A DNA stretch of 64,000 bases from HRBIN30 sp964534275 (GCA_964534275.1 CAZHQG010000004.1:1-64000); one strand, 5' to 3'. Shown: positions 15,294 to 28,000, numbered from the stretch's first letter. Made by a program: numbers and translations. The notes: generated by a model not told the origin, from the letters alone.

Positions 15294-17207
15294 TTAGCGA
15301 GACGACTTGCGTCCGTTCCCGTTGCTCCGACGGCCGTTGCGGCGCACTTGTGAGAGGTCGCGCACGGCTCCCCGAGCAGCACTGGTGGTCAGCAAGGCGT
15401 ACGCTTGCAACGCGAGCGAAACGGTCCGCTCGCGCTTCTGTGGCGTCCACGCTTGTGGGCCGCGCTCCAGCTCCGCGATCCGGCGCCGTTTCAGTTCGGC
15501 ATTGTCGACGAGCAACTCGATTTTTCGCTTGGGGATGTCGATGCGAATGCGATCGCCGTCGCGTACCAGTGCAATCGTGCCGCCTTCCGCTGCTTCGGGA
15601 GAGACGTGTCCGATGCTCAACCCCGAGGTTCCGCCACTGAAGCGGCCGTCGGTGACGAGGGCGCAGGCTTTCCCCAATTGTTTGGCTTTGATGTAGGACG
15701 TGGGATAGAGCATCTCCTGCATGCCGGGCCCGCCTTTCGGGCCTTCGTAGCGGATGACCACGACGTCGCCGGGGCGAATGCGGTCGTTCAAGATGGCGTG
15801 GCAGGCTTCCTCTTGCGACTCGAACACACGGGCGGGTCCTTCGAACGTCCAAATCGACTCGTCCACGCCAGCGGTTTTTACGATGCAGCCGTCTTTGGCG
15901 AGGTTGCCGTACAAGACAGCAAGGCCGCCGTCCTGGCTGTACGCGTGCTCGACACTGCGAATGCAGCCTCCGACTCGGTCGGTGTCGAGTTCGGCGTAGT
16001 ATGTGGACTGAGAGAACGCGACGGTCGTTCGCACCCCGCCGGGAGCAGCGAGCGAGCGTTGGCGAGCTTCGGGGGTCGCTGTTGGGCGGCGTACGTCGTT
16101 GGCGTCGATCGCTTCTCCCATCGTACGGCTATGGACAGTCGGCACATCGCGATGAATCAGCCCCGCCCGATCAAGTTCCCCGAGGATGGTAAAAATGCCA
16201 CCGGCTCGGTTGACGTCTTCGACATGGTAGTGCGAAGAGGGTGCCACCTTGCAGATATTGGGGACGCGACGGGAAAGACGGTCGACGTCCTTCATGGTGA
16301 ACGGCACGCCAGCCTCGTGGGCAATTGCCAGGATGTGCAACACGGTGTTCGTGGAACCGCCCATGGCAATGTCCAGGGTCATGGCATTCTCGAATGCCTC
16401 GAAAGTAGCGATACTGCGGGGAAGGACGCTGGAGTCCCCTTGCTCGTAGTATCGGCGGGCGAGTTCTACGATCAAACGGCCGGCCTGTTCGAACAGTTTC
16501 CACCGAGCGGCGTGAGTGGCCACGATGGTGCCGTTGCCGGGGAGCGCGAGGCCCAAGGCTTCGTTGAGGCAGTTCATGCTGTTGGCCGTAAACATGCCTG
16601 AGCACGAGCCGCAGGTAGGGCAGGCGGAACGTTCCATTTCCAGTAATTCGCTGTCGCTTACGTGTTCGTCGCCAGCGGCGATCATCGGATCGATGAGATC
16701 GAGTTTCCGTGGGGGCAGTGGCTTGCCTTCGGCGTCATGGGTGCCCGCAGAAGTGCCCGCCTCCATCGGCCCTCCCGACACGAAAACGGTTGGGATGTTC
16801 AGCCGCATGGCCGCCATCAACATCCCCGGGGTGATTTTGTCGCAGTTGGAAATGCACACCAAGGCGTCGGCGACATGAGCCTGAACCATATATTCCACGC
16901 TGTCGGCAATCAGGTCGCGGCTTGGCAAGGAGTACAGCATGCCGCCATGGCCCATCGCGATGCCGTCGTCGATGGCGATGGTGTTGAACTCCACGCCCCA
17001 GCCTCCCGCGGCATCGATGACTTGCTTCAAACGTTGACCGACGTCGTGCAGGTGAACATGGCCCGGAACGAACTGGGTAAAGCTGTTCGCGATGGCAATG
17101 ATCGGCTTGTGGAAATCGGCATCTTGCATGCCGGTGGCTCGCCACAAAGCACGTGCCCCGGCCATGTGACGTCCTTGGGTGGTCGTGCGGCTTCGGTACG
17201 GGTTCAT
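15294..17207 (-). CDS. ilvD: Dihydroxy-acid dehydratase
   Basis: A 637-residue Fe-S dehydratase of valine/isoleucine synthesis. It turns 2,3-dihydroxyisovalerate (or the methylvalerate) into the 2-oxo acid. The N-terminus MNPYRSRTTTQGRHMAGARA closely follows E. coli IlvD. Cluster ligands sit in SNCDKITPGML and CPTCGSCSGMFTANSMN; FSGGTSGLSIGHVSPEAA closes the active site. The ATG at 17207 matches the E. coli start. The last 20 residues (after LTTSAARGAV) are a basic Asn/Gly/Arg-rich extension not typical of the enzyme. The acyl-CoA dehydrogenase follows 50 bp downstream. ilvB is also in this window, some 30 kb away. High confidence. Confidence 0.97.
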   Translation of the reverse strand: MNPYRSRTTTQGRHMAGARALWRATGMQDADFHKPIIAIANSFTQFVPGHVHLHDVGQRLKQVIDAAGGWGVEFNTIAIDDGIAMGHGGMLYSLPSRDLIADSVEYMVQAHVADALVCISNCDKITPGMLMAAMRLNIPTVFVSGGPMEAGTSAGTHDAEGKPLPPRKLDLIDPMIAAGDEHVSDSELLEMERSACPTCGSCSGMFTANSMNCLNEALGLALPGNGTIVATHAARWKLFEQAGRLIVELARRYYEQGDSSVLPRSIATFEAFENAMTLDIAMGGSTNTVLHILAIAHEAGVPFTMKDVDRLSRRVPNICKVAPSSHYHVEDVNRAGGIFTILGELDRAGLIHRDVPTVHSRTMGEAIDANDVRRPTATPEARQRSLAAPGGVRTTVAFSQSTYYAELDTDRVGGCIRSVEHAYSQDGGLAVLYGNLAKDGCIVKTAGVDESIWTFEGPARVFESQEEACHAILNDRIRPGDVVVIRYEGPKGGPGMQEMLYPTSYIKAKQLGKACALVTDGRFSGGTSGLSIGHVSPEAAEGGTIALVRDGDRIRIDIPKRKIELLVDNAELKRRRIAELERGPQAWTPQKRERTVSLALQAYALLTTSAARGAVRDLSQVRRNGRRSNGNGRKSSR

Positions 17208-17277
17208 GCCGCACAGTCTAAACCGAAGGCTCCACGAGGGCAATCAATTCGCCACAAGGTATGGTCAGCGCAGACGG

Positions 17278-18054
17278 TCAATCCTCGTCGGGCAACGGCT
17301 CCGCTGGCGGCACGTACTCCTTTCCTTCCTCGATGGCCTCGACAACGTCTTCCGTTTGCGGTGGCTCCGGGCGAACCTCCGCTACCGGGGGAACAGGGGG
17401 TTTGTCGCGGTCTTCACGCTCCCAAAGGAGCTCGTTGACTTGCAGACGGTCGACCACGTCCTTCACTCCCACGACATCGGTGACGAGCTTGAGCAAAATT
17501 TGGTGTTCCAGCTCGCTCGGTACCGCGCCATCGAGATACGCGACGCCGTGCCGAGCGACGATCCGGAGTTCTTCCATGTCCACGCGGCCGTCTTCGCGCA
17601 CGGTCTCGCGGAGAAGCTCTTCGAGTTCGCGGTCCGACAGAACCTCCAAGTCGCCTGGTAACTCGCCGCGGTGGGGGACCTCTTCTTCTTCCCCAGGGGT
17701 TTCTCGAGCCGCACGCTCGTGCTGCTCGGCACACTCGACGCAGTATGGGGTCGCTGGCAGGGCGCGCAGGCGAGCCACTGGGATTTCGGTGCCGCAGTCC
17801 ACGCAGATGCCGTACGTTCCGTCGGCAATGCGCTGCAGTGCAGCGTCGATGGCGGCCAGTTCGCGGCGCTCGTGTTCCTCCAGTCGATCGTACAAGCGCG
17901 CCGCCCGCTCTTCTTGAGCGAGCTCCTCCAACTCGGATTCTCGTTCCGCCGCAATGTCGGCAAGGTCGGCTTCTGTTTCAGCCACCGTGTGCAACAGTAG
18001 GGCGCGCTGCCGGCGGAGTTCCTTCGTAAGTTCCAGTAGTTCGCTTTGTCTCAT
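17278..18054 (-). CDS. DksA/TraR-type zinc-finger protein fused to a BON domain
   Basis: A 258-residue protein. Residues 1-78 are a long charged coiled coil (RQSELLELTKELRRQRALLL and on), 84-108 hold a DksA C4 finger (CVDC-x17-CVEC, with the family TEIPVARLRALP between), and 160-215 look like a BON domain (VDMEELRIVARHGVAYLDGA, LKLVTDVVGVKDVVDRLQV). The tail is acidic and Pro-rich. DksA-type proteins reach into the RNA polymerase secondary channel; BON domains usually bind membranes or partner proteins in the envelope, so the mix is unusual. I chose ATG 18054, which has a GGAGGG site. It lies 172 bp downstream of Hsp20 on the same strand. Confidence 0.78.
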   Translation of the reverse strand: MRQSELLELTKELRRQRALLLHTVAETEADLADIAAERESELEELAQEERAARLYDRLEEHERRELAAIDAALQRIADGTYGICVDCGTEIPVARLRALPATPYCVECAEQHERAARETPGEEEEVPHRGELPGDLEVLSDRELEELLRETVREDGRVDMEELRIVARHGVAYLDGAVPSELEHQILLKLVTDVVGVKDVVDRLQVNELLWEREDRDKPPVPPVAEVRPEPPQTEDVVEAIEEGKEYVPPAEPLPDED

Positions 18055-18226
18055 CGATGCCCTCCAAACTTTGGCCGGCCCGGAGTTGAGCGAGGGACCA
18101 TGGTTCACCTGACACTTGTGACGACTCTGTCAAATCCGATGGGGATGCGAGCGGTGGGCATTGTGGCACAACTCGATGTCGGGGGAAACGCCTTGTGGCG
18201 GTTTCCCCCAACGCTCGGTCGACCGT

Positions 18227-18757
18227 TCAGGCAGCTTGGATCTCGATTTTCCGTGGCCGTTTCCCGGGTTCCTCCGTTTTCGGCAGCCGAATTTCGAGCA
18301 CGCCGTCCTTGAAAGTCGCGGTAGCGGCGTCAGCCTTCACCTCGACGGGAAGCGTAATCGTGCGAGTAAAAGCACCGAAGGTCCGTTCACTGCGGTAATA
18401 GTCTTTCTCTTTGACTTCTTCGGTTCGCCGTTTCTCGCCTTTGATCGTCAGCGTCTTGTCCGTCAGACTGACGTCGATTTGATCCTTGGTCATCCCCGGC
18501 AACTCGGCCTTCACGACCACGTCGTCACCCTCTTCGTACACGTCCACTGCAGGAACCTTCAGCTCGAGTTCACGTAGCGGACGCCATACTTCCGGCCATT
18601 CGATGCGTGGCCATGGGAGGCGGGGAAAATCTGTAAAAAACCTCTCCATGAACCGCTCGAACGGGTCGACTACCACCCGCTCCACGGGCGCCGCCCGCAC
18701 GGGAACGACTTCAGCGGATCGCGTCGCTTTTTTCTTCGTTGCTTTTGCTTTCGCCAT
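18227..18757 (-). CDS. Small heat shock protein, Hsp20/alpha-crystallin family
   Basis: A 176-residue chaperone that binds unfolding proteins without ATP and forms oligomers. A basic N-tail (MAKAKATKKKATRSAE) is followed by a Phe/Trp/Pro-rich arm (MERFFTDFPRLPWPRIEWPE) and the alpha-crystallin domain at about 70-165 with the signature GVLEIRLPK and the strand AELPGMTKDQIDVSLTDKTL. A C-terminal I-x-I-like motif (KIEIQ) is present. The ATG at 18757 has an AGGAGGTAGGAG-like site just upstream. No CIRCE element or clear sigma-32 promoter was found. It heads a leftward run with the DksA/BON protein, suggesting stress-linked expression. Confidence 0.93.
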   Translation of the reverse strand: MAKAKATKKKATRSAEVVPVRAAPVERVVVDPFERFMERFFTDFPRLPWPRIEWPEVWRPLRELELKVPAVDVYEEGDDVVVKAELPGMTKDQIDVSLTDKTLTIKGEKRRTEEVKEKDYYRSERTFGAFTRTITLPVEVKADAATATFKDGVLEIRLPKTEEPGKRPRKIEIQAA

Positions 18758-19070
18758 CGCTCCTACCTCCTTTCGCGTCGACCAAGATTTGTCCGCACAG
18801 GACGATGCGCAAGGGGTCGAACGCAACTCCTGCGCCATATCGCGTTCGCTCAAGAAAACGTGCGTCCGGGTGTCTTTGCTTCTTACGCTTGAAAAGGGTC
18901 GCCGGGATCGGCGCTCGATCGGTCCAGCGGTGCATCCTCGCGCCAAACCGAATCGACCGAGAAAAATTTCAGTTGCGCGCAAGATCCACTGCCCTTAGTA
19001 TGGCGGCGCCTACTTACGGGCCGAACGAGCGGGGCCGAACGGGCGGGCGAACGTGCGTGAAGGAGTTGCA
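18758..19070. other. Divergent intergenic region, 313 bp
   Basis: This separates the leftward Hsp20 gene from the rightward giant DUF11-repeat gene. It includes a candidate rightward promoter at 18973-19001. For the Hsp20 side no inverted repeat like CIRCE or HAIR was seen. A lower-GC patch (GAGAAAAATTTCAG near 18960-18972) may be an UP-element-like or upstream region. Confidence 0.4.
18973..19001 (+). promoter_or_regulatory. Candidate promoter for the DUF11-repeat protein gene
   Basis: TTGCGC at 18973-18978, a 17-base spacer and TAGTAT at 18996-19001, following an A/T-rich stretch. Each hexamer matches about four of six consensus bases. It lies 70 bp ahead of the ATG at 19071, which has an AAGGAG ribosome site. 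Confidence 0.4.
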
Positions 19071-22000
19071 ATGAATCTGAGCTTCGAGAGGCCTGTTGTT
19101 AGGGCGCTAGCGTTGATTGGGACACTACTGGTGACGTGGGCGAACGCCGTAACAGCAGCACCGGTTCCTTCGGTTACCTTGAATGTTCCAAGCTCCCCAA
19201 TGGTGGGGGAGCCATTTTCGTTCACGGTCGAGTTCGACAACACCTCGCCCACCGATGTGGGCTACGGACCGTACGTGGACGTGGAACTGCCGACCATCGG
19301 TGCGGACGGGGCTGGTCCGGCCACGGACGACGGCATTTCTTTTGTTTCTGCGACGTTTCTTGGGGTCCCGGTGACCTCGACGGTGCTGACTTGCCCCGTT
19401 GCTTCGCATCCGTACACAGGACTGCCGGTTTCCTGCACAGCGGGCAATCAGCTCGTCGTGCTGCAGTTGCCGTTTGGGAGCTTTACCAACACGCAACCAC
19501 CGGCCACGATCACCGTCAATGTGAACTTGAGCAACCTCGCCGATGTCGGAACTCCGTTGACGATCCGGGCGACACCGGCATTCCGCTACGGCGCGGACCC
19601 ACTGGATAACCCTGGAACCGACCCGCCGATTTTTGGTTCTACCCAAAGCGCAAGCGCCACGCCGACGTTGATGCGCCTTGCGAAGTCGTACAATGGCCCC
19701 GAAGACGAAACTGCCACGGGGCCCAACTTCCCTCGACGATATACGATTACCGTCGACATCGCGAACGGGCAGACAATTACGAACCTCGATGTCTTTGACT
19801 TTCTCCCAAACAATCTCGCCTACCTTTCCTTGGTTTCGAGTTCGCCGGCCGGAGGCGTGGTCGTGCAAAGTCCCCCTTCCGGGGTTGCAAGCAACGCACC
19901 GAACAACGTGTTGCAAGTGCGCTTTCCTAGCGTGACCGGTGGCACGGGCTCTGCGGATGCTTCGGTGACATTCGAGTTTTTCGTTCCGGAGTTCGACGCG
20001 AATGGAGCGCGGGTGCTGCCCGCCAATACTGGAGACGACGCGTTGTCGTTGGACAATGCCCGTACTGAGGGCGATTGGACCCCGATCGATACGCGTGACC
20101 CCAGTGCGCATCCGGTGGTCGATCCAGCTGGGCCCGAGCACACCCTGACGGACAAAGCCATCGCGATCCAAAAGTCGGCAACGATCGTGACCGATGTGGG
20201 TCCTCCCGGCATGTCGCCAGGGGACGTGGTGGAATACACGTTGAGCTTTCAAATTTCGGACTTCTTTGCCTTCCAGAACATCCGCATCCAGAACGACGTC
20301 CTTTCCGATGGCCAGAGGTTCGACACGACGTTCGCTCCGATTCTCTCGGTGACCGAAAATGGTGCCACTTCGACCGGGCCGTTCTCGCTTTCGAACTACT
20401 CGGTAACCGTGGACAGTCCGGGCACGGGGACGTCGACGTTATTTTTCGATATCTCATCTGAACTCGTGACGCGGGGATTCAGCGGAATCCTACTCGGTGG
20501 GCTCGTGCCAGATGGTCCGCCGACGAACGATGGCCCGACAACCGGGTTTGTTCGCTACCGCGCGTACATCTTGGACCAATACACCGACAACCATCCCTCT
20601 GGCGACCCGAGCCTCAACAGCGGCGACAGCGTCAGCAACTCCGTGAACATCGTGGGCGATGTTCTCGACAACACCACGCTCACGCCGACTGGATTTGACG
20701 AAAACGATGGGAGCGGCGCCGGGCTTACTATGCCCATTGGCACACTGTCCAAATCGCTGTATGCCCGCAACGGAATTGTGGGGCCGTTTACCCAGGTAGC
20801 TCCGGGCGACACGATTACGTTTCGCTTCCAGTATACGATTCCCACCGGAGACATCGAGAATTTTCGCTTCCAGGACTTTCTGCCTTTGCCGGTGTTGCAC
20901 GCTACGGAACTGACCACGTTCCTCGATACGGTGTCTGCAATTGCTCCGCCGGCGGGCTCCGCCCAGTTTGGGCCGGCGGACACATTCCGTTCGCTTTCCG
21001 GGATCGTGCCCACCATCAGCACCGACGCCGTCGCCAACATGGTGCAGTTCACTTACGGCACCTTTCAAAACGCCGCGAACAACCCGGCGGTGGTGGACAT
21101 TCTGTTCACCGTAACTGTGTCCGCGGATCCGTTTGCGGATGGCTTGTTCCTAACGAACCAGGTGCGGGCACTCGAGCAAAACACGGTGATCGAGCAGTCG
21201 CAGAGCGATGCGATTGTGCAGTTCCAACTGACCGAGCCGGTGATTCGGTGGAGCAACATCAAGGGGGCGGTGGCTTCTTCGAATCCGTCTGCGGTGTTCA
21301 GCCCATCTCCTGTGGGTCCAGTGACGTTCAGTGCCCCGGGCGGCGGCTGCCCGCGGTTTACCAGCACGATTCATTCGAACGGTCTGGCGACCAACCCGAT
21401 TCGTAGCGACGTATCCAACGTAGATGCGGGCGATCGGGTCACGTTCGCCATCGTAGTGGAGAACCGCGGCACCGGATTGACCGGTGCGTTCGACGTCCGC
21501 CTGCGGGACACAATGCCCCCCGGTTTTTCGATCCCAAGCGGTGGACTCAATTTGTGCGTGACGGACGGCACCGGAGCCCCGATTTCCTACGTGAACCTCG
21601 GTTCCGGGTTGTTCGACCCCGCAGGAGGCATCGAGCTGGTCGATCCTGGGCCCACATCGACCCCTGAGGGTGCACTGGACCCTTACAGCCCGACCAGCGG
21701 CCGGAACATCGCCATCATCACCTATGATCTCGAACTAGATGGTCCCGGCGATCCCTCACCGGTCACACCGCGACAAACGCTGACCAATACGGCCACGTTG
21801 TTGAACTACGCGGGCGCCGAGGGTGGACCGAACCATGTCGTCACCCCCTCGACCGACTCGGCGACCACCACGATCGCGTCTCCGACGGTTGCAAAGGTGA
21901 TTCAAAGCATCGTGCCAAACGGAACGGGGGCGAGCAGCGTCACCGCTGGGGATATCGTTACCTACGCGATCACGGTGACGTTGCCAGAAGGAACGACACC

Positions 22001-25000
22001 AGGCCTGACGCTGACGGACCTGTTGCCGACCGGATTCCAGTACGTCGCCGGGAGCGTCACCGTGGTTCCAGGGACGTTCAACGGAACCGTGACCACTTCT
22101 CCGACAGTGACGACTTCGGGATCGCCGGCAACGGGGCAAACCGTCAACATGTCGTTCGGCACGGTAACCGTGAACGACGACAACAACGCAACCAACAACA
22201 GCTTTGTCGTCACGCTCCAAGCGCAGGTGCTGAACATTGCCCAGAACAGTGGCGCGTCCTCGCCGCAAACGAAAACCAACCGCGTGACCCTCAATTTCAC
22301 CGGTAACCCAGGAAGCGGGATCACTGCTACCGTGAGCACGACGTTCCGAGAGCCGCGGCTCGTGTTGAGCAAGACCATGAGCCCGAACACGCCGGACGCT
22401 GGGGACCTGGTGACGATCACGCTCGTGGTGACGAACAACGGAACATCCCAGGCCCACGATGTCGTTTTGACGGATACCTTGCCCACGGATCTCTTTGACA
22501 CCACGCCACTCATTTCCGTGAACGAAGGGACTACGCCGAGCGGGTTTGTCTACGCATACGTCCCGCCCACCGTGACCTACAGTGGCGGTCCGATTCCTGC
22601 GGGAGCGTCGCGTACCTTCACGTTCACCGCACGAGTGCGCGCGGATGTGGTGACGGGCTCTTCGTACGTCAACCCTGCTTCAGTGACTGGCGATTCGCAG
22701 TCAGGCGCCGTGCCGGAGCAGCGCACCACGACTGCAAACGCGAGCGCTACCGCAAGCGTGCCGAGCACGACGGCAAACAAGGTTGTGGCCGCGACTTCGG
22801 AGAACTCCACCGATCCGGGCGATGCGAACGCCAACACGAACCCACCGGTGGCGATCGGGGAAGTCATCACGTTCCGGTTGTCGTTTTCTCTGCCGGAAGG
22901 AGTGACAAGAAACGTAACCCTGGCGGACGTGTTGCCGTCCGGGCTCGAGCATGTTCCGGGCACTGCCTTCCTGGTGCGCAACAGTACCGCGCTGGCTGCC
23001 GCGAACAATCCTGGCAACATCAACGCGAGCGCCCCAGGCGTCCCAGTTCCGGTCACTCTCTCGGGGACTACAGGCGAGGTGTCGCTTGCACTGGGCGATG
23101 TGACCAACAGCGACAACAACAACTCGACGACCGAGACATACGACTTGATCCTGGGCGTCGTGGTTCAGAACGTTGCCACGAACAATGCGGGAACTAGTTT
23201 GGTCGATGTCGGCCGCATTCGGTACAACAATTTCAATAATGTGACCCAGCAAGTCGATACCGCTCCGCGCACCGTTCACGTGGCCGAACCGCAGCTCTCG
23301 GTCGACAAGAGCGTGAGTCCGACGACCGCGGCTGGTGGGGATACGGTGACGTTTACGCTGGTGATTAGCAACACGGCTTCGGGCGCCAATGCGGCGAGTG
23401 CGTTCGACTGGACCATTACCGACACCTTACCGGTGCAGTACTTGAGCCCGAGTGTGTCTTCGGTGAACACCGGCGGTACAGGCGCCGTAGTGGCTGCCGG
23501 GTTTGTGGGGAACACGTTGAACGCCACCATCGACCAACTCGATCCTGGGGAGTCTATTACGATCACCTACACGGCCACCGTGGACCCAGGCGTGTCTTAC
23601 GCTCAAGTGATTACGAATACGGCAAACGCGGTGGCTACCAGCTTGCCTGGTCCAAACGGGACGGGAGGGGTGACTCCAGGGGCACCGGGATCCTCGACCG
23701 GGGAACGGACGGGTAGTGGAGGTGTCAATGACCTGACGGCGCAAGATTCGGCTCAGGTGACTGTGGACGCGCCTTCGTTGACGAAAGTGACGGTGAACCC
23801 GCAAAGCTACACGCCGGTTCTCGGCACGGCCACGTTCCGAATCACGGCGGCAGCGCCCGTGGGTACCACCAACAACTTGGTTTTCACCGATACGCTCGCG
23901 AGCGGGCTCGAGTATGTGCCGGGCTCGCTCACTGTCAGCTTGCCTCCTGGGGCGACGAGCTCGAACAGCCCGTTTACCGACTCGAACCCAGCGTTCTTCA
24001 CCCAGAGCGGCACTACACTCACCTTCAACTTTGGCACGCTTGTCGTGCCCACGGCGGGAGCGATCCAGATCACTTACGACGTCCGGGTGCGAAACATCTT
24101 GGCGAATCAGGACGGGGTGATTCTCGGCAACTCCGCGCTGATGCAGTTCTCGGATCCCAACACTCCGGGTACGATTACCGTCGGACCGGTTGCCACGCCC
24201 GATCCGGTACGTGTGGGCGAACCGAACCTAACGTTGTACAAGTTCGCTATCTCTGGTGCGGTTGGTTCGGACGCAGGGGACACGGTTCGGTGGCGCGTGG
24301 TTTTACAGAACTCGGGCCACACACCGGCGTACCGACTGAACTGGCAAGACGTGCTCCCGAACGGGCTCTACCAGATTTCCAATATTGTAGTGACGCCCAC
24401 GGGTGGGAACGTGTACCTGAACGGTACGACCACCACGGTTACGTCTGCACACGCCGTGGTCAGCACCACGCTGAATACCAACGACACCATCAGCTTACCC
24501 TTGCTGGAATTGTGGCCAGGAGCGGTGCTGTTCGTGGAATTCGATTCGGTGGTGATGAATACCGTCGTTCCTGGGCAAGTTCTGAACAACGCGATCCGTG
24601 CGAACTACACGAGCTTGCCGACGGGTGGGCGCGACAATTCCACCAACCCCGGCGCGGTGGACGACGACAACAACGCCGACTTGAACAACTACGAGGAGTC
24701 CACCAGCCAGGCAATCACCGTGGCCTCGAGTGTGGCCATCGACAAGTCCGTGTTGCCGAGCACATACACGATCGGTGAGACGGTGGCTTGGCGAATCCGA
24801 ATTGACGTGATCGAGGGTTCGATCCCGAGTCTGATCGTCACTGATGTTCTGCCGGCGGGACTCACTTATGTCGGACATACGATCACGTTCGGGCACATGG
24901 GGATGGTTGCGACGAACCCGGCGTACAATACGCGTCTTGGCACGGGCCAAACCGTGCAGTTCAACTTTGGGGACCTCGTCAATCCCGCGAGCGGCTCGCT

Positions 25001-28000
25001 CCTGGACGATTTCGTCGTTATCGAAATCCGCGCTCGTGTGGACAACGTCGCGAGCAACCAGAACAACACGGTGCTGCGCAACGGGGAGCAAGCCGACGGC
25101 TCGACCGTTTCGTTGCAGTACGGGACGGGTACGCCGACCGTGATCTTCTTCGACGACGACGCGGGTACTCCCGGACTGCAAGGGCTTCCGATCACGATTG
25201 TCGAACCCGAGTTGAGCGTTCAGAAGACCGTGAGCCCCACGCAACAATCGCTTGGCGATGAAGTCACGTTTACGGTCACCGTGCAGCACCTGCCGACAAG
25301 CACTGCCACAGCGTATGACATCGTCATTTCCGACACCTTGCCCGCCGGGCTCAGTTACGTGGCTGGCTCGGCGTCCCTACCGGCCGGGGATGTAACCGTC
25401 AGCGGTCAGAACTTGACGTTCCGCATTGCCTCGCTGACCGTCGCGGCAGGTGCGCGTACGTTCACGTACCGGGCGCGTGTGGAGCCTTCTGCGGTGGTCG
25501 GGCAGCCGTTGACGAACAACCTGACAATGGTGTGGGCGAGCTTGCCCGGGGCCACGGGTGCGCCCACGAGTGGCCGCACTGGGAGTGGAGGGGTCAACGA
25601 TTACTCGGCCGCAAGTCAAGCGACGGTAACACCGCAGTCCCTCGCGTTCATCGATGCGGTGAAGACCGTCCAGGACCTCGACGGAGGCACCGTGCTGCCG
25701 GGCGATAGCTTGCTCTATACCGTCACGCTCATCAACGGCAGCACGACTGTCAACAATGTGGTGTTCACGGACGTCTTGCCGATGTACCTCACCTACACTC
25801 CGGGGACGCTCACGACCTCTGCCGGTACGGGTAGTGCCTCCGGAAATACGCTCACGGTCACCATCCCGACCCTCGCACCGAATCAAACCGTGACGATTAC
25901 CTTCGAGGCCACGGTGAACGCGGGCACTCCGCAAGGGGCGCTCATTTCCAACCAAGGAACGGTCGATTCGAGTCAGACCTCCCCCGAGCCAACCGATTGG
26001 GATGGCGACGACAGGAACGGCGACCAACCGACGGATGTGGTTGTCGACGCGAGGTACGCGGGCCAACTGCGCGCAACCAAGTCCGTGGCTTTGATTGCAG
26101 ATACGGTGCCGCCAACGGGAACGATCAACGATGGCGACACGGTGCAGTTCACGATTGTGCTGCAGAACACGGGCAGCGCGCCGCTCACCGGTGTGACCTT
26201 CACCGATGTGGTTCCACTTGGTCCGCCCGGGGTACTGGTTACGGCTGTCACGACGACCCAGGGAACAGCTCCGCCGCCCTCGAATAACGTGGTCATTTCG
26301 GACATCGGCACGATCGCTCCGGGCGCGACGGTGACCGTGACCATCACCGGCACAGTCAATGGTGCAGGTGTCGTTTGTAATCAGGGCATCGCTGACAGCA
26401 ACGAAACGGCACCGCGTTCCACCGACAGCAACGGGGACGCCACCGACGGCAGCCAGAGCACGTGCTTTACCGCCGAGGCGGCTGCGGCTGCTGGAATTCC
26501 GTCGCTCGTGATCGACAAGAACTACATCTTGTTGGCGGACACGAATGGAAACGGGCGAATCAACGTTGGAGAGATCGTTCGCTACACGGTGGCCGTGACC
26601 AACCGCGGTAGTGGCAACGCGACGAATGTGTTGCTCGACGATCCGGTTCCTAGCGGAGTCTCCGTGATTCCGGGAACCGTCGTTCCGAGCCAAGGCGCGG
26701 TGGTGACCGAGGATCCCCTCTTGGTGAACTTGGGAATACTCGCCCCGGGTGCCGTGGCCACAGTACGTTACGATGTCATCGTCGATACCGCCTCCCCGGG
26801 CAGCGTGATCACGAACACCGCAACAGCACGGGACGCTCAAGGGGACAACGCTGCCGCGAGCGAGTCGTTTAGTGTGCAGTCGAGCAGCATCGACGTAGCC
26901 ATTTCCAAGTCGCACACCGATGCGTTTACCGTCGGGCAAACGGCATCGTACGTTCTCACCGTGCGGAACAGTGGGAGCCTTGGTACCACAGGGCCGATCA
27001 CTGTGACGGATACGCTGCCGAACGGTCTAAGCTATGTGTCGGCAAGCGGGCCCGGCTGGAGTTGTGGTGCCAGCGGGCAAACGGTCACGTGCACGTATTC
27101 CGCCTCGTTGCCCTCCAGCGCCACCGCCAGTTTTACCCTCACCGTGCTGGTGGGATCCGCCGCTTATCCCACGGTGACCAATACGGCGGTGGTGTCGACG
27201 ATTGGGGATTCTGTTGCTTCCAACAATACGGCCAGCGACCCGACCACGATCCGTATGAGCGGTGCAGCGACGAACACACCGACGCGCACCGCGACGCGTA
27301 CCCCTACTCCAACGGGAGTCAGTGGCACGCCAACTGGGGCAGCAGGGACCCCGACACGTACNNNNNNNNNNNNNNNNNNNNNNNNNNNNNNNNNNNNNNN
27401 NNNNNNNNNNNNNNNNNNNNNNNNNNNNNNNNNNNNNNNNNNNNNNNNNNNNNNNNNNNNNCTCCAACGGGAGTCAGTGGCACGCCAACTGGGGCAGCAG
27501 GGACCCCGACACGTACTCTGACGCCCACACGTACACCGACCGTAGTTGCAGGTACGCCGACCCGGACGTTCAGCCCCACACGCACGCCGACGGGGACGTT
27601 CAGCCCCACGCGCACGCCGACAGTGACCCGCACGCAAACATCGGTGCCCACGCCGACGCCCACGCGAACCGGCACATCGACACGCACGCCAACGAGGACG
27701 CCGACCCCGGTGCTAACTCCGACTCCTGCACCAAGCCGCGTTCCAACCACCGCAATCGAGTGCAGCGGAAACAAGCGACTGCGCATTCGCTGGTCGCCCC
27801 GTCAGCCGGGTGAAGCGACCGTGTGGGTGTCGGCAAGCCGTTGTTCTCCGCCTCCTCGTTGCTTTACCGCACCGGAAGGAAGCTCTGTTTTAGTGCCACC
27901 GGTGGTCATGTCGGTGAGCGACCCTGGCGCTCGATCCATCGAAAGCGTGATGGAAGCAGTCCCCACGAGTCAGGGCCGTTGCCCGGGTGGCGTCGATAGT

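Noticed and set aside
18758..19070. Search for CIRCE or sigma-32 heat-shock elements before Hsp20
   Set aside because: No TTAGCACTC-type inverted repeat was seen; CTTGAAA occurs only on the opposite strand.
27505..27735. Regularly repeated CCNACNCGN-type units that could be mistaken for a CRISPR array or minisatellite
   Set aside because: They are in-frame Thr-Pro-Arg codons of a linker, with no spacer structure; the same holds for 30510-30920.
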